Positions 1-7,863 of a stretch of DNA of 64,000 nt are shown here, one piece after another. The number at the start of each line of letters is the position of its first letter. Position 1 is the stretch's first letter. Under the pieces are notes generated by a model, which saw only the letters and a list, made by a program, of their open reading frames with translations, made no database searches and was not told where the DNA came from. The position numbers and the translations under genes were made by a program. The stretch is from Iodobacter fluviatilis (lineage in GTDB: Bacteria; Pseudomonadota; Gammaproteobacteria; Burkholderiales; Chitinibacteraceae). The DNA lies in the NCBI RefSeq assembly GCF_900451195.1, contig NZ_UGHR01000004.1, forward strand, positions 593,455 to 657,454. The letters are read 5' to 3'.

Positions 1-1
1 A

Positions 2-1165
2 TACACAGGCTGGCATACTGCTTACCCCGATGCTCAGGCGCATATTATTCCTGAAAGCTGCCGTGAGCTGCCGCTGGAGATGGTCGACGGCAAGCCTATG
101 CTGTTTTTCCTAGGCGAATTTAGCGGCGATGCCGAAGCCATTTGCCCGCGCCAGCTCTTAAGCCGCATGGTTAAAAAAGCTGCCGATATGGGTTATCTGG
201 CCTATTCGGCCTTGGAATACGAATTCTTTGTGTTTAAAGAAACACCCGAATCGGTGCGGGCTAAAAACTATCAAAACCTCATCCCCTGGACGCCCGGCTA
301 TTTTGGTTATTCCATTTTGCGCAGCACGGTGAATGCCGATTTTTATCACCAGCTGCTTAAACTGAGCGAAACCATGGATATGGGCATCGAGGGCCTGCAT
401 ACCGAAACAGGCCCCGGTGTATTAGAAGCCGCCATCGCCGTGGATGAAGCCAGCCGCGCAGGAGATAAAGCCTTTCTGTTTAAGACATTCTGTAAGGTAT
501 TGGCGCAGCAAAATAATCTGATGGCCACCTTTATGGCCAAATGGTCGCATGAATTGCCGGGGCAAAGTGGCCATATTCATTTGTCTTTAAACGATATCAA
601 AAGTGGTAAATCGGTATTTTACGATCCTACCCAGCCGCACAATATGAGCAAAACCCAGCGCCATTTCCTAGCGGGCGTACAGCGTTTATTACCTGAATTT
701 ATGGCGATGTTTGCGCAAACGGTGAATAGCTATACCCGCTTGGTGCCGGGTTATTGGGCGCCGCTAGATGCCACATGGGGCTTGGAAAACCGTACCACCG
801 CACTACGCCTCATCCCCGGCTCAGCTAAATCCCAACGCATCGAAGTGCGTATTGGATCTGCCGATGCTAACCCCTATTTGGCACTGGCCGCGGCCTTAGG
901 CGCTGGGCTTTATGGCATCGAGCAGCAGTGGGAGCCAGAAGAAATGGTGGTGGGCAATGCCTATACGCAAACCTTTCCCGAGCGCTTGCATCTGCCTAAT
1001 TCACTTGGTGAGGCCGCAAAACGCCTTAAAACATCCGAAGCCGCCCGCGCCTTATTCGGCTCCCCCTTTGTAGAGCACTTCACCGCCACCCGCGAATGGG
1101 AAGAAAGAGAATTTCGTAAACACGTTACAGATTGGGAATTAAAACGCTATTTTGAAATTATCTAA
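2..1165 (+). CDS. Glutamine synthetase family ligase (gamma-glutamylamine synthetase-like), 5' end outside window
   Basis: The reading frame is open from base 2, so the N-terminus lies upstream of the window; 387 residues are visible where GSI/PuuA-type enzymes have roughly 440-470. Motifs seen: GPGVLEAAI (metal-binding Glu), GQSGHIHLSL (catalytic-domain His), NSYTRLVPGYWAP with a following ENR (nucleotide/glutamate binding), and RIEVRIGSADANPYLA near the C-terminus. These are hallmarks of the glutamine synthetase catalytic domain. The sequence reads more like the PuuA/GlnA4 branch, which joins glutamate to an amine, than like the housekeeping enzyme; that is judgement from the motifs and context. 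It is followed 47 bp later by an aldehyde dehydrogenase, then an iron alcohol dehydrogenase and an M81 hydrolase, which fits catabolism of an amine or amino alcohol through gamma-glutamyl intermediates. Substrate unknown. Confidence 0.85.
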   Translation, partial: YTGWHTAYPDAQAHIIPESCRELPLEMVDGKPMLFFLGEFSGDAEAICPRQLLSRMVKKAADMGYLAYSALEYEFFVFKETPESVRAKNYQNLIPWTPGYFGYSILRSTVNADFYHQLLKLSETMDMGIEGLHTETGPGVLEAAIAVDEASRAGDKAFLFKTFCKVLAQQNNLMATFMAKWSHELPGQSGHIHLSLNDIKSGKSVFYDPTQPHNMSKTQRHFLAGVQRLLPEFMAMFAQTVNSYTRLVPGYWAPLDATWGLENRTTALRLIPGSAKSQRIEVRIGSADANPYLALAAALGAGLYGIEQQWEPEEMVVGNAYTQTFPERLHLPNSLGEAAKRLKTSEAARALFGSPFVEHFTATREWEEREFRKHVTDWELKRYFEII

Positions 1166-1212
1166 GGTCGAAAAAACCTTTTTAAAATCCATTCCATTCA
1201 CTTGGAGTAGCT

Positions 1213-2598
1213 ATGTCTGAACTGATCACGATTAGTCCTATCGATGGTAGCGAAGTGGTGCGGCGGGCGTATGCCGATGAGCACCATATAGCGGCCACTT
1301 TGCGCCGTGCCAAGATTGCCCAACGGGATTGGCGGCAGGTTTCTCTGGTCGAACGCATGGCGGTACTGAGCCGTGCGGTGGATGCTTTTTCTGCCAATAA
1401 AAATGCCATTGCCGAGGCGATTAGCCGCCAGATTGGCCGGCCGATTCGTTATTCACCCAATGAAGTGGTCGGCTTTGATACGCGGGCGCGGCATATGATG
1501 GCGATTGCGCCTGAGGCCTTGGCCGATATCCGGCCTACACCCATTGATGGTTTTAACCGCTTTATCCGCCGCGAAGCGCTGGGTGTGGTGCTGGTGGTGG
1601 CGCCGTGGAATTACCCGCTGCTGACTGCGGTGAACGCGATTATTCCTGCGCTGATGGCGGGCAATACCGTGATCTTAAAACACTCGGCGCAAACCCCGCT
1701 TTGTGCCGAGCAAATCCACGCTGCCTTTGTGGCGGCTGGCCTGCCAGCTGGCGTGTTCCAGTATTTGCACACCGATCACGCCAGCACACAAAAGCTGATT
1801 CAGGCTAAAGAAATCAAGCATGTTTGTTTTACCGGCTCGGTGGCAGGCGGCATCGCCGTGGAGCAAGCCGCAGCAGGGCGCTTTATTGGTGTGGGGCTGG
1901 AGCTAGGCGGCAACGATGCGGCGCTGGTGCGCAGCGATGCCGATCTGGCGCACGCCGTGGATACGCTGGTGGATGGTGCGTTTTTTAACTCTGGGCAAAG
2001 CTGCTGCGGCACTCAGCGCATCTATGTGCATCAGGCTGTGTATCAGGAGTTTGTTGATCGCGCGCTGGCGCTGACCGAGCAATATGTTTTGGGCAATCCG
2101 CTGGACGCCACCACCACCCTCGGCCCCGTGGTGCGGGTTGCAGCCGCCAATGCGGTGCGTGCGGTAGAGGCTGATGCGCTGGCCAAAGGCGCAAGCCAGA
2201 TTGTCGATACCCGCCGCTTTGCGCTGGACGACGGCAAAGGCGCATATCTGGCCCCGAGGATTTTTACCGGCGTTAATCACCAGATGCAGCTGATGGCCGA
2301 CGAATGCTTTGGCCCCGTGGTCGGCATCATGCCGGTGAAAAACGACGACGAAGCCATCCGCCTGATGAACGACAGCCCCTACGGCCTGACTTCCGCCGTA
2401 TTTAGCCGCGATGAAAATATCGCGCTCAATATTGGCAATCAACTGGAATGCGGCACCTTCTTTATGAACCGCTGCGATTATCTCGACCCGGCGCTACCTT
2501 GGACCGGGATTAAACAAACCGGGCGGGGAGCGACTTTATCGGTACTGGGATATGACTACCTGACAAGGCCGAAGTCGTTTCATTTGAAGCAGATGTAG
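1213..2598 (+). CDS. NAD(P)-dependent aldehyde dehydrogenase
   Basis: The 461-residue product is a full-length aldehyde dehydrogenase superfamily member. Visible signatures are the cofactor-domain motif APWNYPLL (about residue 130), FTGSVAGG (about 205), the general-base region LELGGNDAA (about 230) and the nucleophile region NSGQSCCG (about 263; one of the two adjacent Cys is catalytic). The C-terminal half has DECFGPVVGI and SPYGLTSAVFS, also typical. The ATG follows GGAG by five bases, a good ribosome binding site. The gene lies 47 bp after the glutamine-synthetase-like gene, likely the same transcript. In gamma-glutamylated amine pathways (PuuC is the known example) this enzyme oxidises a gamma-glutamyl aminoaldehyde; that role here is inferred. 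It could equally be a succinate-semialdehyde-type or betaine-aldehyde-type enzyme. Confidence 0.9.
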   Translation: MSELITISPIDGSEVVRRAYADEHHIAATLRRAKIAQRDWRQVSLVERMAVLSRAVDAFSANKNAIAEAISRQIGRPIRYSPNEVVGFDTRARHMMAIAPEALADIRPTPIDGFNRFIRREALGVVLVVAPWNYPLLTAVNAIIPALMAGNTVILKHSAQTPLCAEQIHAAFVAAGLPAGVFQYLHTDHASTQKLIQAKEIKHVCFTGSVAGGIAVEQAAAGRFIGVGLELGGNDAALVRSDADLAHAVDTLVDGAFFNSGQSCCGTQRIYVHQAVYQEFVDRALALTEQYVLGNPLDATTTLGPVVRVAAANAVRAVEADALAKGASQIVDTRRFALDDGKGAYLAPRIFTGVNHQMQLMADECFGPVVGIMPVKNDDEAIRLMNDSPYGLTSAVFSRDENIALNIGNQLECGTFFMNRCDYLDPALPWTGIKQTGRGATLSVLGYDYLTRPKSFHLKQM

Positions 2599-2690
2599 TG
2601 GGTATTTTTTCTATGGCTTAGAGGTGAGCTTTAAGTTTTATATTGGATGAGGGCTAATCTTCTGTGCGCTAAACAAAATTAAAAAGTTCT

Positions 2691-2940
2691 TTTTAGTGCC
2701 TTCGGCACGTTGATTTTGGAGCGGTAGCCACCGCTGGGGCGTTCTTTTCTTGAACGGCCAAGAAAAGAACCAAAAGAAGGCCGCCCCACGAAACACGAAG
2801 GCCCCTCATCTGCGGACAATCGAGCGGCGGCTGCGGAACTCGCTTCGCTCAGACAGTCCTCGCCGAAACCCCGCCCGCTTGTTCCTCGCTTCGGCGTGTT
2901 TCAAGGGGACTCTTAAGCCCTACGCCAATAGCGTGGTTCT
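2691..2940 (+). repeat. Dispersed hairpin-rich repeat, copy R1
   Basis: Fills most of the gap between the two dehydrogenase genes. It opens with three successive hairpins: GTGCC/GGCAC (2696-2708), GCGGT/ACCGC (2721-2734) and a perfect 12-bp stem with loop AACGGC (2741-2770), followed by about 170 bp of conserved GC-rich sequence ending near TTCAAGGGGACTCTTAAGCCC. Related copies lie at 4319-4557 (inverted), 23346-23392 (truncated) and 53892-54123. An open frame runs through it from 2750 and would overlap the next gene, but the frame is not kept in copy R4, so I do not call it a gene. Confidence 0.85.
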
Positions 2941-2996
2941 TACGTTTTTTCATTGTTTGCGGAAGTTGAAATCAACCCTACTTAATAGGTACTTAA

Positions 2997-4166
2997 ATGA
3001 ATCTCGACCGCTACACCGTAAATTGGAATTACCCCACCAATGTGAAATGTGGCGTGGGGCGGGTGCAGGATTTGCCGCAGCTGGCACGATCTTTAGGCAT
3101 TAAAAAACCGCTGCTGATTACCGATCCGGGGCTGGCCACTTTATCGCCCGTACTCAGCACCCTGACCTTGCTGGATGGGGCCGATTTGCACGCTGGCTTG
3201 TTTCACCAGATTAAGGGCAACCCAACAGGGCAGAATGTGGCCGACGGTGTAGCTGCCTATCGGGAAGGTGGTTTTGATGGCGTGATTGCCTTAGGCGGTG
3301 GCTCGGCTTTGGACGCAGCCAAAGCAGTGGCGATGATGGTGGGCCAAAGTGGGCCGCTTTGGGATTATGTGGATGAAGGCGACAACTGGCTGAGGATTAA
3401 AACCGAAGGCATGGCACCCTTGGTGGCGATTCCCACCACGGCAGGCACAGGCTCTGAAGTGGGCCGTGCATCGGTAATTACCCATGAAGCTGAGCACGCT
3501 AAAAAGATTATTTTTCACCCACGTATGTTGCCAGCGATTGTGATTTTAGACCCTGTGCTCAGCACCGGCCTGCCCGCTAGGCTTACCGCAGCCACCGGTA
3601 TGGATGCGCTTAGCCACAGCTTAGAAGCGTATTGCTCGCCGTTTTATCACCCGATGGCCAGTGGTATTGCTTTGGAAGGCATGGCGCTGGTGCGCGAATG
3701 GCTGCCGCGTGCCGTTGCCGATGGCACAGATCTGGAGGCGCGGATGCAAATGCTGGTGGCTTCCAGCATGGGGGCGACGGCGTTTCAGCGTGGTTTAGGG
3801 GCGATGCATGCGCTGGCGCATCCGCTGGGGGCGCGTTTCGATGCCCACCACGGCATGCTCAATGCCATTCTGATGCCCTATGTTTTAAAAGCCAATCAGG
3901 CCGAAATAGACGAGCGCATCACCGCCGCCGCCCGCTATCTGGGCCTGCCCAATCCATCATTTGCCGCATTCCTGGACTGGGTGCTGCGCCTTAGAGAAGA
4001 AGTGGGTATCCCTCACACGCTTAAAAGCATAGGCATTAACGAATCTTGTCTAGAAACCATAGGCTCCGAGGCCGTGGCGGATGGCTCGCACGGCACCAAT
4101 CCAATTCCGTTTACCCCGCAGCAATATCGCGCCATTTGCGCTGCGGCTTTGGATGGATTGTTGTAG
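2997..4166 (+). CDS. Iron-containing alcohol dehydrogenase
   Basis: The 389-residue product belongs to the group III iron-dependent alcohol dehydrogenases. Visible motifs are the NAD(P)-binding GGGSALDAAKA (about residue 100), TTAGTGSEV (about 148), the metal region beginning DALSHSLEAY (about 200) and the second family signature MHALAHPLGARFDAHHG (about 265), which supplies metal-binding histidines. It reversibly oxidises an alcohol to an aldehyde in the cytoplasm. The gene sits between an aldehyde dehydrogenase and an M81 hydrolase and is flanked by inverted copies of a dispersed repeat (R1 and R2), which separates it from its neighbours. The ribosome binding site before this ATG is weak (TAGGTACTTAA). 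A substrate such as a gamma-glutamyl amino alcohol is inference from context. Confidence 0.9.
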   Translation: MNLDRYTVNWNYPTNVKCGVGRVQDLPQLARSLGIKKPLLITDPGLATLSPVLSTLTLLDGADLHAGLFHQIKGNPTGQNVADGVAAYREGGFDGVIALGGGSALDAAKAVAMMVGQSGPLWDYVDEGDNWLRIKTEGMAPLVAIPTTAGTGSEVGRASVITHEAEHAKKIIFHPRMLPAIVILDPVLSTGLPARLTAATGMDALSHSLEAYCSPFYHPMASGIALEGMALVREWLPRAVADGTDLEARMQMLVASSMGATAFQRGLGAMHALAHPLGARFDAHHGMLNAILMPYVLKANQAEIDERITAAARYLGLPNPSFAAFLDWVLRLREEVGIPHTLKSIGINESCLETIGSEAVADGSHGTNPIPFTPQQYRAICAAALDGLL

Positions 4167-4214
4167 GGGTTTGGGGTGTGCATTCAGATGTTGCGTTGCC
4201 AAACCCAAATCTTT

Positions 4215-4246
4215 AAACACGGAGTTTCACGGAGAAAAACAAGCCT
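4215..4246. repeat. CACGGAG-type dispersed repeat fragment
   Basis: Contains AAACACGGAGTTTCACGGAG, the core of a second intergenic repeat family also seen at 6104-6260, 23465-23480 and 35160-35540. It lies just after the alcohol dehydrogenase gene and before repeat copy R2. Confidence 0.6.
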
Positions 4247-4318
4247 TGAATTATGTTGTTTTCTAGGTTTTAAGTATTTCAAAACCCTGTAATTAGGATT
4301 CGCATCGCCGCTAGTAGC

Positions 4319-4557
4319 ACGGGGCTTAAATTTCCCCTTGAAACACGCCGGAGTGAGGAACAAGCGGGACGGGGTTTCGGCAAGGGAGCGAGGCAGCGAG
4401 CCAATCCCGCCCGCCGCCGACTCGATTGTCCGCAGCGAAGGGGCCTTCGTGTTTCGTGGGGTGGCCTTCTTTGGCTTCGTTTCTTGGCCACACAAGAAAG
4501 GAAGGTCCAGCGGGACGCCCGCACCTAAATCAACGTGCCGAAGGCACTAAAAAATTC
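4319..4557 (-). repeat. Dispersed hairpin-rich repeat, copy R2 (inverted)
   Basis: Reverse-orientation copy of R1. Read on the minus strand it begins with the GTGCC/GGCAC hairpin, then a hairpin GCGGG/CCCGC, then a stem TTTCTTG with loop TGTGGC and CAAGAAA, and continues through the same GC-rich body to a tail resembling TTCAAGGGG. R1 and R2 bracket the iron alcohol dehydrogenase gene as inverted repeats. Confidence 0.85.
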
Positions 4558-4638
4558 TTTTTGTATTTGGGGGCACTGTGCTTAGCCAGTTCGCGAACTT
4601 CCACATACAGATCTGAACATCACCCCACTGGAGCAGCT

Positions 4639-6096
4639 ATGCAGCGGATTGCGGTAGCGGGTATTCAGCATGAAACCAATACTTTTTCGGCGGCTCCTAC
4701 CACGACGCAGCATTTTATCGAGGCAGATGCTTGGCCGGGGCTGACGACGGGCGAGGCGGTTTTGGCGGCGGTGGCGGGGGCTAATTTACCCTTGGCCGGG
4801 GCGGTTGACGCGCTGGAGGCGGCTCATTTTCAAGTCTTACCGCTGCTTTGGGCTTCGGCCAACCCGAGCGGGCGGGTAGAGGATGCCGCATTTGAAGCGC
4901 TATGGGCGATGTTTGAGGTGGCGATTTTAAAAGCTGGCCCACTGGATGGCGTGTATTTAGACTTGCACGGCGCTTTGGTCTCGGAGCGCTATGACGATGG
5001 CGATGGAGAATGGTTGCGCCGCACTCGCGCATTATTGGGTAAACAAATCCCTATCGTGGCGTCTCTCGATTTTCATGCCAATGTCAGCCCTTTGATGGTG
5101 AGTTCAGCCAGCGCCCTAGTCGGTTATCGCAGCTACCCACATGTGGACATGGCCGAAACGGGGGCAAGGGCGGTTAGCTTGTTGCAGCATCTGCTGGCAG
5201 GAGAGGTGCTGCATGCGGCATTTGTACAGCTGCCTTTTTTGATTTCTATGCCATGGCAATGTTCCTTAATCGAGCCAGTGGCTAGGCTGATGCAGGTGGC
5301 GGAGCAGGCTGAAACGGGCGATGTTGTGAGCGTGAGTTTCTTCCCCGGCTTTCCCTTGGCGGATGTGGCCGATGGCGGGCCTAGCCTCTTGGCCTATGCC
5401 CAAAGCGCCCGTCTTGCAGAGGCCACCGCCCAGATTTTGGCGCAAAAAGTGCTTGCGGCAGAGCCGGAGTTTGCAGGCCGGTTGTGGCAGGTGGATGAGG
5501 CGCTAAGCTACGCCAAGCAATACGCTGGGCAGGGTAAAACCATTATTTTGGCGGACACCTGCGATAACGCAGGCGGCGGGGCAGGTAGTGATTCGGCAGG
5601 GATTATTAGTGATGGCTTGAAGATGGGCATGCCCGCCATGGTGGTTGGCATTCTCTGCGATCCAGCCACGGCACAGGCTGCTCACGCGGCTGGAGTAGGC
5701 GGGGTTTTATCGCGGGCCATAGGCCAGGGAAGAAAGGCTAAGGGGGAATGGCGGGTGATCAGTTTGGGCTCTGGGCAGTTTGCGGCCACCGGGCCATTTT
5801 ATGCAGGCTGCCAGATGGATTTAGGCCCTATGGCCTGCCTGCAATGCAAAGGGGTCACTGTATTAGTAAGCAGCCGTAAGCAGCAGGCTGCTGATCAAGC
5901 TATGTTTCATCATCTGGGGGTAGAGCCCAGCGAGGCAGAGGTATTGGTCTTAAAAAGCAGCGTGCATTTTCGTGCCGATTTTGGCGCAATCGCCTCAGAG
6001 ATTTTAGTGGTTGAGGCTGAGGGTGATCATGTGGCTGATCTGAGCCGCTTGCAATATCGGGTTTGCAAACGCCCGCCTGCGAGTCGGGCTGCGTGA
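4639..6096 (+). CDS. M81 family metallohydrolase (MlrC-like)
   Basis: From the ATG at 4639 the product is 485 residues. A longer frame is open upstream to 4426, but that part lies within repeat R2; the 4639 ATG has GGAG five bases upstream and gives the family N-terminus RIAVAGIQHETNTFS. Other family features are DLHGALVSERYDDGDGE (about residue 112), SLDFHANVSP (about 142), GYRSYPHVDMAETG (about 162) and a Gly-rich ADTCDNAGGGAGSDS (about 308). The known member MlrC is a zinc hydrolase cleaving linearised microcystin; most relatives have unknown substrates. As the last gene of a ligase-aldehyde dehydrogenase-alcohol dehydrogenase cluster it could hydrolyse a gamma-glutamyl amide product, the job PuuD does in the putrescine pathway. 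That role is inference. Confidence 0.85.
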   Translation: MQRIAVAGIQHETNTFSAAPTTTQHFIEADAWPGLTTGEAVLAAVAGANLPLAGAVDALEAAHFQVLPLLWASANPSGRVEDAAFEALWAMFEVAILKAGPLDGVYLDLHGALVSERYDDGDGEWLRRTRALLGKQIPIVASLDFHANVSPLMVSSASALVGYRSYPHVDMAETGARAVSLLQHLLAGEVLHAAFVQLPFLISMPWQCSLIEPVARLMQVAEQAETGDVVSVSFFPGFPLADVADGGPSLLAYAQSARLAEATAQILAQKVLAAEPEFAGRLWQVDEALSYAKQYAGQGKTIILADTCDNAGGGAGSDSAGIISDGLKMGMPAMVVGILCDPATAQAAHAAGVGGVLSRAIGQGRKAKGEWRVISLGSGQFAATGPFYAGCQMDLGPMACLQCKGVTVLVSSRKQQAADQAMFHHLGVEPSEAEVLVLKSSVHFRADFGAIASEILVVEAEGDHVADLSRLQYRVCKRPPASRAA

Positions 6097-6103
6097 AGGC
6101 AAA

Positions 6104-6256
6104 AGATCTGTAGGCACAGAGATTGGGAAGAATACAGAGCACACTGAGAAAACCTAGCAATGGTTTTAGTTAATCCCAATTGGTATGTCACGTGGCCATT
6201 TTGTCAGAAAGTTAAATCTTGAACTACAAAAAACACAGAGCTACACAGAGAAAAAA
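6104..6256. repeat. CACAGAG-type dispersed repeats
   Basis: Two segments in the gap between the convergent M81 and tpsB genes: GATCTGTAGGCACAGAG with ATACAGAGCACACTGAG (6104-6150), and AACACAGAGCTACACAGAG (about 6230-6250). The first matches, in inverted orientation, a segment at about 35490-35540. The rest of the gap shows no gene. Confidence 0.6.
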
Positions 6257-6314
6257 ACCAACGATTTTATGGCTTTCACTGTGCAGCTCAGTATCTGCAT
6301 GACTTAACCACCTA

Positions 6315-7844
6315 TCAGTACTTCATATAAAACCCTAAATGCCCAAAGCTTTCACCGCGCTCAATCTTGGGCGAGCTGCTGCCGTCCACGATATAGCCCC
6401 AGTCTGCGCTGATTAATCCCCAGTCCTGAATTTGCCAGCGTAATCCAAGACCCACGCTGCTGAGCGCTTCCTGGCTACTTGATCCGGCATCGGGGGAGCG
6501 TCTGTGGATGGCGCCTGTGTCTATAAAGCTGAGCAAGCGTAAGCCTTCATAAATTTTGGGGGTGCTGATTTCTATTGTGCTTTGCACTCCGCTGTCCCCC
6601 GTTGCACTTCGGTCACTCACGCCGCGTAAAGAGTTATTGCCCCCTAATGCAAACTGCTCTCCCGCGATCAGTGCTTCATTTGAAAACTGGCCACTTAGTT
6701 TTAGGCTGGCTTGCCAGTCGCTTGCAAAGCGATACAGACCTTCAGCCTTGGCGTGCCATGATTGCCAGTTGCTGTATGCGTCTTTGCGGTTGGCCTGATA
6801 GGCTTCATCATCATTGCCCACGCCTGATGGCAGATTATGCGTGTAATCAAGACCAAAATTAATCTCGATATCTTCGCTTTGCCAATGGCCGTTGTAAGCA
6901 ATAGTCAGCGGGCGGCTTCGTACATCGGGGCTGAGCTGGCCAACACCGGATATATCTGTGCCCCGGAATAATTTATCGTCGATTGCGGCTTCAATTTGCG
7001 AGCGGTATTGCCCCTGTGGGGCCAGATAGTAGGTATAGCGCAGCCCACCTGATTCACCTTTCCCTGTGATGGTTAAGCCTTCGCCCAAGCTGCCGGAATC
7101 CACTTTGGATTGCGCATAATAGGCAGACAGGCTGCCACCCAGCTGATACAAGGGCCAGCGGTAGAAAACACCATACTGGCTTACATTATCTGGCTGGCTG
7201 GGGGCGGTGGAGTAGCTGACTGTGGCAACATGATCGCTATTAAATAAGTTGGCGTGCTGCAAGCCTAAAGAAAGACGCAAGCGGCCGTTATCGTCCGAGC
7301 CAGAGTTATTACCCGAAACAAAAATACTCCATGGTTTTTGCTGCTGGGTATCCAGAATCGCTTCAATGCTGTCTGCATCGCCTTCTTTAAAGGTGAGGGT
7401 GGTCTGTTTTGCGGGGTTTTCATTGGCTATAACCAGCTGAGTGGTCATGGCTTGAAAATTGGGCGAGCCTCCTTCTTGCAGGGCAGGCAGGCTGTTTCTT
7501 TGATTTTCTTCATCAAAAAAAGTGTTGTTTTTGATGCTCACTTTACTGAGTTTAAAGCTCAGTACTTCCAGAGTAATCGTGCCGCTCACCTCTTGGGGGG
7601 GCAGGGTGACACGTAAAAAGCCATGGCCGCGCTCTCTTAAAGCAGATTCAAACGTGCTGGCGGCTTGTTGTAAGTCACTTAGCGAGCGGTTATTACCCAG
7701 ATAAGCTTGCAATAACTGCTGGCTGTCTTGAATAGAAAGAGGATTTTCACCTCTTACATTAAAGGCTGTCACATTAAAAAGAGGCTCTTCGGCCCATACA
7801 AAGCCTGAAATTATGCTGGCGAGTAAACAAAGGCGAAATTTCAT
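6315..7844 (-). CDS. TpsB-type outer membrane transporter (ShlB/FhaC/HecB family)
   Basis: The 509-residue protein begins with a signal peptide (KFRLCLLASIISGFVWA), then a POTRA-like region (about residues 20-170) and a beta-barrel domain to the C-terminus, with the conserved barrel-loop motif NSLRGVSD (about 415) corresponding to the VRGY-type loop-6 motif of FhaC. It should secrete and fold the exoprotein encoded upstream across the outer membrane. The ATG at 7844 directly precedes the signal peptide and starts 19 bases after the stop of the FecR-domain gene; an in-frame TTG at 7892 would put charged residues before the signal peptide and is less likely. The ribosome binding site is weak, suggesting translational coupling. 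It is the last gene of the tpsA-fecR-tpsB operon. Confidence 0.88.
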   Translation of the reverse strand: MKFRLCLLASIISGFVWAEEPLFNVTAFNVRGENPLSIQDSQQLLQAYLGNNRSLSDLQQAASTFESALRERGHGFLRVTLPPQEVSGTITLEVLSFKLSKVSIKNNTFFDEENQRNSLPALQEGGSPNFQAMTTQLVIANENPAKQTTLTFKEGDADSIEAILDTQQQKPWSIFVSGNNSGSDDNGRLRLSLGLQHANLFNSDHVATVSYSTAPSQPDNVSQYGVFYRWPLYQLGGSLSAYYAQSKVDSGSLGEGLTITGKGESGGLRYTYYLAPQGQYRSQIEAAIDDKLFRGTDISGVGQLSPDVRSRPLTIAYNGHWQSEDIEINFGLDYTHNLPSGVGNDDEAYQANRKDAYSNWQSWHAKAEGLYRFASDWQASLKLSGQFSNEALIAGEQFALGGNNSLRGVSDRSATGDSGVQSTIEISTPKIYEGLRLLSFIDTGAIHRRSPDAGSSSQEALSSVGLGLRWQIQDWGLISADWGYIVDGSSSPKIERGESFGHLGFYMKY

Positions 7845-7863
7845 AAGGTGAAGGAGCTCTTGT

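Noticed and set aside
2750..3103. 117-codon open frame between the aldehyde and alcohol dehydrogenase genes
   Set aside because: It lies in dispersed repeat R1 and overlaps the alcohol dehydrogenase start; the similar frame in copy R2 exists, but one-base indels in copy R4 break it, so it is not a conserved protein.
4184..4495. 103-codon minus-strand frame resembling the one in R1
   Set aside because: Same repeat element (copy R2); the similarity comes from the repeat, not from a gene.
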